64,000 nucleotides of DNA from the NCBI RefSeq assembly GCF_029350945.1, contig NZ_JARKMS010000002.1, positions 421,984 through 485,983 on the forward strand, written 5' to 3'. Shown here piece after piece: positions 57,840 through 64,000 of the stretch. Numbering within the stretch: position 1 is the stretch's first letter; every line of letters starts with the position of its first letter. The DNA is from Maribacter huludaoensis. Its GTDB lineage: Bacteria; Bacteroidota; Bacteroidia; Flavobacteriales; Flavobacteriaceae. The notes beneath the pieces were generated by a model, which ran no database searches, was not told the origin of the DNA, and was given only the letters and a program-made list of their open reading frames with translations. The translations under genes and the position numbers were made by a program.

Positions 57840-60692
57840 TTATTCTGTTTCCATATACGCTTCAATAGGTGCGCAAGTACAAATTAAATTACGGTCTCCA
57901 TATGCATCATCAACTCTACGGACAGAAGGCCAAAATTTGTTTTCTGCTATGTACGGCAACGGAAAAGTTGCTTTTTGTCTTGAGTATGGAAATTGCCAAT
58001 CATCTGTAGTGGCCATTTCTAAAGTATGTGGAGCGTTTTTTAGAACATTGTTTGGCTCGTCTGCATTAGATTCATCTATTTCTTCCCTAATAGAGATCAT
58101 TGCTTCACAGAATCTGTCTAATTCTGCAAGATTTTCACTTTCTGTAGGTTCTATCATAACGGTCCCTGCTACGGGAAAAGAAACTGTTGGTGCGTGAAAA
58201 CCATAATCCATTAGTCGTTTTGCAATGTCCGTAACTTCAATTCCATTTTTCTTGAATGGTCTGCAGTCCAGAATCATTTCATGGGCAGCTCTTCCTTTTT
58301 CACCGGTATAAAGAACATCAAACTTGCCTTCTAATTTATGTTTAATGTAATTGGCGTTCAAAATTGCAATCTTTGTAGATTGGGTTAGACCTTGTTCTCC
58401 TAGCATTTTAATATAACCATAAGAAATTAGGCAGACCAATGAGCTTCCCCAAGGTGCTGCTGATATGCCCGTGATAGCATTTGTGCCACCCGTTTTTATT
58501 ACCGGGTGGCTTGGTAAGAACGGTACTAGTTGTGGTGCAACGCATATTGGGCCAACGCCAGGGCCACCACCACCGTGTGGAATGGCAAATGTCTTGTGAA
58601 GGTTTAGGTGACAAACGTCTGCACCAATAGTTGCAGGGTTTGTTAAACCTACTTGTGCGTTCATATTTGCGCCATCCATATAGACTTGTCCGCCGTGGTC
58701 ATGGATTAATTTTGTAATCTGTTTGATCGATGATTCAAATACACCATGTGTAGATGGGTATGTTACCATCAAAGCAGCTAATTTATCTGAGTGTAATTTT
58801 GCTTTTTCCTCAAGATCTGCAACATCAATATTTCCTTTTTCATCTGTTTTGGTTACAACAACTTTCATTCCTGCCATTACAGCGGAAGCCGGATTGGTAC
58901 CATGCGCGGAAGAAGGGATCAAGCATATGTTTCTTTCGGAGTCTCCTCTAGCTTCGTGGTATGCCCTAATGACCATCAACCCTGCATATTCACCTTGTGC
59001 ACCAGAGTTAGGTTGCAATGAAGTATCTGCAAAACCTGTAATAACCGAAAGGTCTTTTGCAAGTTCTCTTAATATTGTTTGGTACCCTTCAGCTTGTTCT
59101 ACTGGTACAAATGGGTGAATATTGCCCCAGTTAGATGAACTTAGAGGAAGCATTTCACTGGCGGCATTTAATTTCATAGTACAACTTCCTAAAGAAATCA
59201 TACTGTGGTTTAACGCTAGATCTTTACGTTCAAGTTTCTTGATGTAACGCATTAATTCAGTCTCTGAATGATATGAATTAAATACCTTGTTTTCCATAAA
59301 AGAACTTGTGCGCTGTACATTACTTGGAATTGAAGTAGTGCTTAATAAACTTGTTATTTCTGACGAGGTTTTACCAAGTGCTTCAGCGAATATGGATACA
59401 ATCTGATTTAGGTCGTTTAATGAAGTAGCTTCATTGATCGCAATAGAAATAGTGTCATTGTCAACATAGTAGAAATTCACTTCATTTGCTTCTGCAATTG
59501 GGCGAACTTTTTTAGCATCTGCTTTTACCGTTATGGTATCGAAATAGGCTGAGTTTGTTTGGTAAATACCTAAATTTTCAAGGGCATCTACCAAAGTAAC
59601 TGCGGTAGCATGAATTTTTGATGCTATGTATTTTAATCCCTTAGGACCATGATATACTCCGTACATTCCTGCCATTACGGCAAGCAATACCTGTGCGGTA
59701 CAAATATTAGAAGTTGCTTTGTCCCTTTTAATATGTTGCTCTCTGGTCTGTAAGGCCATTCTTAAAGCAGGCTTACCATCGGTATCCTTGGTTACCCCTA
59801 TAATTCTGCCGGGGATGTTTCTTTTAAACTCTTCCTTTGTGGCAAAGAATGCTGCATGGGGCCCACCATAGCCAAGTGGAATACCAAAACGTTGTGTTGT
59901 GCCCACAACAACATCCACTCCAATTTCTCCAGGTGGTGTCAATAAAACTAAGCTCATAATATCCGCGGCTACGGCTACCTTAATATCATTGTCTTTTGCT
60001 TTAGCTACAAATGCGGCATAGTCGTAAACTTGACCGTGTTTACCGGGATATTGTAAAAGTGCACCATAAAAATCAGAGCTGAAATTGAATTCCTCATGGT
60101 TTCCTATTACCAATTCAATTCCTAATGGAATAGAACGTGTTTTTAGTAGTGACAACGTTTGTGGTAATATTTCTTCTGAAACAAAGAATTTAGAAATAGA
60201 ATTCTTTTTTTGTTCACGACTTCTAACATCAAATAACATGGTCATGGCTTCTGCGGCTGCCGTACTTTCATCAAGTAAAGAAGCATTGGCCAAAGTCATG
60301 CCAGTTAGGTCGGAAACAATAGTTTGAAAATTTAATAAAGCTTCTAATCTACCCTGGGCTATTTCAGCTTGGTAAGGCGTATATGCAGTATACCATCCTG
60401 GGTTTTCAAGAATGTTCCTTTTTATTACTGACGGTGTTAAGCTTTCATGATACCCTAATCCAATATAGGTTCTAAAAACTTTATTTTTTCTGGATAAAGC
60501 TTCTGTATGAGCAAGAAATTTATGCTCACTCATTGGTGGGTCTAATTTTAGGGGTTCTTTAAGTCTTATATGTTCTGGTATGGTCTCAAAAATAAGTTGT
60601 TCCAGATTTTCAACACCAACCGTGTTGTACATGGTATTTAAATCTTCTTCCCTAATGCCGATATGGCGCAAAGCAAACACGTCAGTCTTCAT
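57840..60692 (-). CDS. gcvP: Glycine dehydrogenase (decarboxylating), P protein
   Basis: 950 residues, the single-chain form joining both halves of the P protein. The pyridoxal-phosphate Lys is in HLNLHKTFAIPHGGGGPG in the second half; the N-terminal half carries PYQAEIAQGRLEALLNFQ. It decarboxylates glycine and passes the aminomethyl group to the H protein. No gcvT or gcvH is adjacent. No glycine riboswitch was recognised upstream. Own terminator at 57787-57819. Confidence 0.97.
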   Translation of the reverse strand: MKTDVFALRHIGIREEDLNTMYNTVGVENLEQLIFETIPEHIRLKEPLKLDPPMSEHKFLAHTEALSRKNKVFRTYIGLGYHESLTPSVIKRNILENPGWYTAYTPYQAEIAQGRLEALLNFQTIVSDLTGMTLANASLLDESTAAAEAMTMLFDVRSREQKKNSISKFFVSEEILPQTLSLLKTRSIPLGIELVIGNHEEFNFSSDFYGALLQYPGKHGQVYDYAAFVAKAKDNDIKVAVAADIMSLVLLTPPGEIGVDVVVGTTQRFGIPLGYGGPHAAFFATKEEFKRNIPGRIIGVTKDTDGKPALRMALQTREQHIKRDKATSNICTAQVLLAVMAGMYGVYHGPKGLKYIASKIHATAVTLVDALENLGIYQTNSAYFDTITVKADAKKVRPIAEANEVNFYYVDNDTISIAINEATSLNDLNQIVSIFAEALGKTSSEITSLLSTTSIPSNVQRTSSFMENKVFNSYHSETELMRYIKKLERKDLALNHSMISLGSCTMKLNAASEMLPLSSSNWGNIHPFVPVEQAEGYQTILRELAKDLSVITGFADTSLQPNSGAQGEYAGLMVIRAYHEARGDSERNICLIPSSAHGTNPASAVMAGMKVVVTKTDEKGNIDVADLEEKAKLHSDKLAALMVTYPSTHGVFESSIKQITKLIHDHGGQVYMDGANMNAQVGLTNPATIGADVCHLNLHKTFAIPHGGGGPGVGPICVAPQLVPFLPSHPVIKTGGTNAITGISAAPWGSSLVCLISYGYIKMLGEQGLTQSTKIAILNANYIKHKLEGKFDVLYTGEKGRAAHEMILDCRPFKKNGIEVTDIAKRLMDYGFHAPTVSFPVAGTVMIEPTESENLAELDRFCEAMISIREEIDESNADEPNNVLKNAPHTLEMATTDDWQFPYSRQKATFPLPYIAENKFWPSVRRVDDAYGDRNLICTCAPIEAYMETE

Positions 60693-60809
60693 AGATACTA
60701 TTGTTATATATCTTGTAAAATTACCACTTTTATGTGTTTAATTTAGTGTCGTAAGATGTCCATATTCTGAAAGTTTTTAACCAAAACAAAAGGTTATAAA
60801 CACTTTAAC

Positions 60810-60817
60810 TACTTTTG
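60810..60817 (+). promoter_or_regulatory. -7 box four bases before the UbiA-like gene
   Basis: TACTTTTG matches TAnnTTTG and ends four bases before the first ATG at 60822, the same spacing as at tsaB. A second ATG lies at 60828. No -33 TTG. Confidence 0.45.
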
Positions 60818-60821
60818 TTTA

Positions 60822-61649
60822 ATGACCATGATCAAAAAGATTTTTGATTTTTACCTTGACGCTAGTATTCATGTCGCTTTGGCGATATTTAGCTTGGTTC
60901 ATGTTACGGCCCTTACCTTAAACATTAACGTACCTTTTGAACTTTACTGTTTTATCTTTTTTGGGTCTATTAGCTGTTATAATTTTATAAAATTTGGTGT
61001 AGAGGCAGAAAAGTATATTCTTGTTGCCAATACGTATCAAAAAAATATTCAATTTTTTAGTCTAGGATGCCTTTTGGTAGCAGCGTATCAATTATTTTTT
61101 CTGTCGGAAAAGGTTTTGATTTCATTATTTGTTTTGGCTGCGATTACTGGTCTTTATGCGTTGCCCGTACTGCCCAGGCATAAAAATTTTAGAAGCTTTA
61201 GTGGATTAAAAATATTAATAGTTGCGGCAGTTTGGGCTGGTGCTACAGTAGTTTTGCCAAGTATTTCTGTGTTAAATGAAATTTCTTGGAATATAAAAGT
61301 AGAAACGTTACAACGATTTTTCTTTGTATTGGTGTTACTGGTGCCTTTTGAAATTAGGGATCTAAAGTATGATAATGTGGCACTTAAAACATTGCCCCAA
61401 AGGGTAGGGTTTAAAAGAACAATAGTAATCGGATATTTGTGGGCAATTTTCTTCTATACCCTTACATTCTTAAAATTAGATGTAGATTTAAATTACATAG
61501 CGGTTAAAACGATTGTATTTATTATTTTAATGGTAATGCTGTATAAAACAGAATTAGATCAAAAAAGATATTTTTCATCTTTTTGGGTAGAAGCAATTCC
61601 ATTATTTTGGTGGTTGGTTTTTTTACTTAGCAAGAAGTATATTATTTAG
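60822..61649 (+). CDS. UbiA-like integral membrane protein
   Basis: 275 residues with about eight hydrophobic segments. The second Asp-rich motif of UbiA prenyltransferases is recognisable as EIRDLKYD (D180-x3-D184). The first motif, N-x3-D-x3-D, is reduced to N54 with Phe and Ala where Asp is expected, so catalysis by the usual route is doubtful. Similar unnamed proteins are known in Flavobacteriaceae. The start could be the ATG at 60822 or 60828. It converges on the anti-sigma-like gene with an 8-base overlap. Confidence 0.75.
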   Translation: MTMIKKIFDFYLDASIHVALAIFSLVHVTALTLNINVPFELYCFIFFGSISCYNFIKFGVEAEKYILVANTYQKNIQFFSLGCLLVAAYQLFFLSEKVLISLFVLAAITGLYALPVLPRHKNFRSFSGLKILIVAAVWAGATVVLPSISVLNEISWNIKVETLQRFFFVLVLLVPFEIRDLKYDNVALKTLPQRVGFKRTIVIGYLWAIFFYTLTFLKLDVDLNYIAVKTIVFIILMVMLYKTELDQKRYFSSFWVEAIPLFWWLVFLLSKKYII

Positions 61650-61869
61650 CTTTCGTAAAATTTTCTTTCATCTTCTTTTTCTCTTCATCTGTTAAAACAG
61701 CTAATCTTGCCTGATTACATAGAGAAGTTAATTTTGTATTGTCTTTGCTGTGCTTGGCACAGGTTTTACAAATAAGTAAGTGAAACTTTAATTTTAATTT
61801 ATCCCAACCCGAAGCTTCTTCGTATTGAGCTTTGTCGCAAATATTTGCCGCCTTTTCACATGAAATCAT
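61642..61869 (-). CDS. Small zinc-finger anti-sigma-like protein
   Basis: 75 residues from the ATG at 61869 (another ATG lies at 61872; longer starts run into the sigma gene). The segment HLLICKTC gives H-x3-C-x2-C, the zinc anti-sigma motif, and an upstream ISCEKAANICDKA supplies further Cys. No membrane segment is present, unlike many anti-sigma factors. It begins 5 bases after the sigma factor stop, so the two are coupled. The role as the sigma factor's partner is inference from motif and order. Confidence 0.8.
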   Translation of the reverse strand: MISCEKAANICDKAQYEEASGWDKLKLKFHLLICKTCAKHSKDNTKLTSLCNQARLAVLTDEEKKKMKENFTKAK

Positions 61870-61874
61870 CATAA

Positions 61875-62429
61875 CTAAAACCAATTTTGATTTAAACAAC
61901 CCATTAAGCCCGTTCTGGCTCTATGTATCATTACCCAAAGGTTAGACGCATTAATACCTAAAGCATTACAAATATCTTCAGTTTCCATTCCTTCAATAGT
62001 TTTCATGGTAAAAACTTGGGCTTGCTTTTTTGGTAATTTAGAAATACAAAGTTGTATGGCCAGGCCTAATTCTTCGTTTTCAATAGCATCGTTTTCAAAA
62101 TTACTGTTGGGGTCCGCAATACGTTCTTCTAACCAATCACCTTCTGCATCGGTCTGTGAACTATAGCTCATACGTACTTCCGCTTTGCCTTTTTTTGAAT
62201 TTATTTTGCGGTAGTGGTCTATGACCTTGCGTTTTAGAATTGCTATTAACCAAGTACGTTCGGCTGCATCACCCTTAAAATTTTTAGCCGATTTTAGACC
62301 TGCGATAAAAGTATCTTGAACAAGATCTTTAGCAATTTCGGCATCGCTTACCCTTGTAATGGCATAATTAAACAGGTAATCTGCATAGAGATCCACCCAC
62401 TTGTCTGGATTTAGGTTGTTTGTTTCCAT
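61875..62429 (-). CDS. ECF-type RNA polymerase sigma factor
   Basis: 184 residues. Region 2 has DLVQDTFIAGLKSAKNF and a nearby RTWLIAILKRKVIDHYRK (2.3-2.4). Region 4 has LPKKQAQVFTMKTIEGMETEDICNALGINASNLWVMIHRAR. Domain order and length fit the ECF group. It is followed by the small zinc-finger gene and has a -7 box at 62446-62453 that overlaps the divergent rhodanese promoter region, so the two may be regulated together. Confidence 0.93.
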   Translation of the reverse strand: METNNLNPDKWVDLYADYLFNYAITRVSDAEIAKDLVQDTFIAGLKSAKNFKGDAAERTWLIAILKRKVIDHYRKINSKKGKAEVRMSYSSQTDAEGDWLEERIADPNSNFENDAIENEELGLAIQLCISKLPKKQAQVFTMKTIEGMETEDICNALGINASNLWVMIHRARTGLMGCLNQNWF

Positions 62430-62445
62430 TTTATATTCTGCACTT

Positions 62446-62453
62446 CAAAAGTA
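62446..62453 (-). promoter_or_regulatory. -7 box for the sigma factor gene
   Basis: On the minus strand TACTTTTG fits TAnnTTTG, 16 bases before the ATG. It is adjacent to the -33 TTG of the divergent rhodanese promoter. Confidence 0.5.
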
Positions 62454-62454
62454 A

Positions 62455-62483
62455 TTGAATTTTGGTTATTATATTTATTTTTG
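62455..62483 (+). promoter_or_regulatory. Promoter of the rhodanese gene
   Basis: TTG at 62455-62457, an 18-base spacer and TATTTTTG at 62476-62483. A TTG at 62481 overlaps this box, which argues that translation starts at the ATG at 62502. Confidence 0.65.
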
Positions 62484-62501
62484 GGTATAAACACTGTTAT
62501 T

Positions 62502-62855
62502 ATGAGGATTTTACTGTTTTGTGTATTGTTGATGAGCGCCCAATTTGTGATCGGCCAGTTAGTGTCTAAGCCAATTGTGGAATTTGCAGGTTATCAACAA
62601 TCTTCAGAAGTTTTAATAGATGTTAGGACTCCTGTAGAATTTGAAGAGGGGGCAATAGAAGGTGCTGTAAATATTGATTGGTTTTCCCATGACTTTAATC
62701 AGCAAGTACAATCCATAGATAAAAACAAAATAATTTATGTGTATTGTAAAAAAGGTGGTAGAAGCTTAAAAGCTCAAGCCAGGTTAGAGGAGTTAGGCTT
62801 TAAAAACGTAATTAATCTAGAAGGTGGTTACGATGCTTATTTGCAAGAAGAGTAG
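62502..62855 (+). CDS. Periplasmic rhodanese-domain protein
   Basis: 117 residues from the ATG at 62502. Signal peptide about 1-19 (ending FVIGQ). The single rhodanese domain has LIDVRTPVEFEEGAIEGAVNID and the active-site Cys82 in the loop CKKGGRS. Such domains carry sulfane sulfur or act as redox and sulfur-handling proteins; the substrate is unknown. It is divergent from the sigma factor gene and convergent to the response regulator gene. Confidence 0.92.
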   Translation: MRILLFCVLLMSAQFVIGQLVSKPIVEFAGYQQSSEVLIDVRTPVEFEEGAIEGAVNIDWFSHDFNQQVQSIDKNKIIYVYCKKGGRSLKAQARLEELGFKNVINLEGGYDAYLQEE

Positions 62856-62866
62856 GTTGGGAAAAA

Positions 62867-63265
62867 CTACAACTCTGCTAAAATTTTAGTCAATTGGTTG
62901 TCCCTTATCGGTTTAACGATGTAGTCCGTTACTTCTTTTATATTTTTTGTTTTTTCAAAATCTACCAGGTCTACAGAAGATGATAAGATGTAAATGGTAA
63001 TTTTTTTGCTGGTTTTAGGTAGTAATTTTATGTACTCGTCCATAAACCGATAACCGTCCATAACCGGCATATTAACATCCAAAAAAACAACATCGGGCAA
63101 TTGGTTATGGTTATTTATGTTTTTGGAGAAAAAGCTCATTGCTTCTGCACCATCCGTAAATGGTATGATCTCACTTACTGACCTGTGTGCGTTCAACGTA
63201 TGAAATATAGTGTATTGAAAAACTTCATCATCATCTATTACGCATACCTTAATACTATGATCCAT
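62867..63265 (-). CDS. Single-domain response regulator
   Basis: 132 residues, receiver domain only. Acidic pocket DDDE at 11-14, phosphoacceptor Asp63 in VFLDVNMPVMDG, Ser in LSSS and Lys in YIVKPI. With no output domain it probably acts through protein contacts or a phosphorelay. It follows the histidine kinase gene after 6 bases and is almost certainly its partner. Confidence 0.95.
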   Translation of the reverse strand: MDHSIKVCVIDDDEVFQYTIFHTLNAHRSVSEIIPFTDGAEAMSFFSKNINNHNQLPDVVFLDVNMPVMDGYRFMDEYIKLLPKTSKKITIYILSSSVDLVDFEKTKNIKEVTDYIVKPIRDNQLTKILAEL

Positions 63266-63271
63266 TTTAGT

Positions 63272-64000
63272 TTAGTTTAAAGTGATATAAAATGTTGTTC
63301 CAATATTTACCTTACTATCTACAGAGATAGAACCTCCCATAGATGTTATCTGTGCTTTTGTCAAAAATAGACCTACACCTTTTGCTTCGGGATGTTTATG
63401 AAAAACTTTATTAAGTCCAAAAATTTTGCTCCCGTGCATGTTCATATCTATACCTGATCCATTATCCTTAAATTCTAAAAGTACTCTGCCATTCACTTTT
63501 TTTGATGATATAAAAATTTCGGGAACTCTTTCTAGTGATCTGTACTTTAGAGAATTACTAACTAAATTAAGAAAAATACTTTCTAAATAGATAGAATTGT
63601 ATTTTACATTTTCGGCATTTGTAAAATCACTTGTAATTTTGGCACCTGTTTCTATCATTTCTGCCGCTAAAACATTTTTGGTTTTAAGTAGCATTTGTTC
63701 AAATGAGATTTCTTCTGTTACTGCTGCTGCATTATGCTTAATGGTAATAGTCTCTATTAGTGCATTTAATGTTTCTGACAAGTGTTCAATTACAATTTCA
63801 AACTTTTCAAAGACCTCTTGTTTTGTTTGCTCGTTCTTGGTTTTTTTGTACAGTGCCAATAGGGCATTTAAATTACTTACCGGTGAACGCAGATTATGTG
63901 AGGTAATATGGTTGAATTCGGCAAGCTGCTTATTTTTTGAAGTTAAGATGATAGTGGATTTTTCTAAACTTCTATTCGTGTCCAGTATTTTTTGTTGTGC
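63272..64000 (-). CDS. Sensor histidine kinase, 5' end beyond the window
   Basis: The frame stays open to the window end, well upstream of internal start codons near 63859, so the gene continues outside. The visible part holds the HisKA H-box FNHITSHNLRSPVSNL at about 63870-63920, the N-box NLVSNSLKY, the G1 box FKDNGSGID and the G2 box KGVGLFLTK. A helical linker (KNKQLAE, with TSK before it) precedes the H-box. The sensor domain is not in the window. It forms an operon with the receiver gene downstream. Confidence 0.92.
   Translation of the reverse strand, partial: AQQKILDTNRSLEKSTIILTSKNKQLAEFNHITSHNLRSPVSNLNALLALYKKTKNEQTKQEVFEKFEIVIEHLSETLNALIETITIKHNAAAVTEEISFEQMLLKTKNVLAAEMIETGAKITSDFTNAENVKYNSIYLESIFLNLVSNSLKYRSLERVPEIFISSKKVNGRVLLEFKDNGSGIDMNMHGSKIFGLNKVFHKHPEAKGVGLFLTKAQITSMGGSISVDSKVNIGTTFYITLN

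Noticed and set aside
58723-59118. A 131-codon plus-strand open frame within gcvP
   Set aside because: It lies wholly inside a full-length, motif-complete gcvP and shows no domain.
60693-60821. Glycine riboswitch upstream of gcvP
   Set aside because: The 129-base gap shows no recognisable conserved riboswitch core and is shared with a divergent gene.

Overview
The window reads as a chromosomal segment of a member of the Bacteroidota, most likely a marine Flavobacteriaceae species. The evidence is the AT-rich base composition, promoters of the TTG-N18-20-TAnnTTTG type, the lack of clear Shine-Dalgarno sequences, PorP/SprF and gliding-motility C-terminal domains, DUF6089, a LytS/LytTR pair fused to TPRs, and the flavobacterial gene order pdxJ / CBS protein-nadK-DUF6089-uppS-bamA-ompH-ompH. 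The genus is inference. I see no insertion sequence, prophage, CRISPR array or plasmid-type gene, and no gene-free stretch above 300 bases; the longest gap is 254 bases at 41608-41861.

Layout. 1-7.8 kb: a MacAB-TolC-type ABC efflux operon with two near-duplicate permease-adaptor modules, one ATPase in view and a terminal TolC-like channel. 7.9-15.2 kb: tsaB, a MscS channel, a DUF255 thioredoxin-fold protein, dodecin, an Nfu-type Fe-S protein, a lone PorP/SprF protein and a VWA lipoprotein. 15.4-19.8 kb: TPR-LytS kinase, LytTR regulator, gamma carbonic anhydrase and fabD. 19.9-27 kb: a giant Calx-beta / calcium-repeat / DUF11 surface protein with a type-B T9SS C-terminal domain, followed by its SprF-like partner and an OmpA/PD40 protein. 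27-32.7 kb: a divergent Nramp-like transporter, a YdcF/SanA protein, tRNA-Leu(TAA), tRNA-Gly(GCC), mutS and a SpoU methyltransferase.

32.7-42.4 kb: a HPPK-deoxynucleoside kinase fusion, sppA, a queuosine-precursor transporter, an AsmA-like giant, DUF2797, a GH3 protein and a small alpha/beta-hydrolase-like protein. 42.5-46 kb: tig-clpP-clpX. 46-55.2 kb: holin-like protein, hydrolase and pdxJ on the minus strand; CBS protein, nadK, DUF6089, uppS, bamA and two Skp/OmpH chaperones on the plus strand. 55.2-60.7 kb: glycosyltransferase, methyltransferase, KAS-III-like enzyme, then gcvP. 60.8-64 kb: UbiA-like membrane protein, ECF sigma factor with a small zinc anti-sigma-like protein, a periplasmic rhodanese, and a response regulator with a histidine kinase cut by the window end.

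Most genes are core housekeeping: envelope biogenesis (uppS, bamA, Skp, AsmA), proteostasis (tig, clpP, clpX, sppA) and cofactors (folK, pdxJ, nadK, Nfu). The less ordinary parts are the surface-adhesin/SprF/OmpA operon, the duplicated efflux modules, the KAS-III/methyltransferase/glycosyltransferase trio, the Nramp-like protein lacking canonical metal-site residues, and the sigma/anti-sigma pair. Terminators and promoters listed were found by eye; none has been tested.
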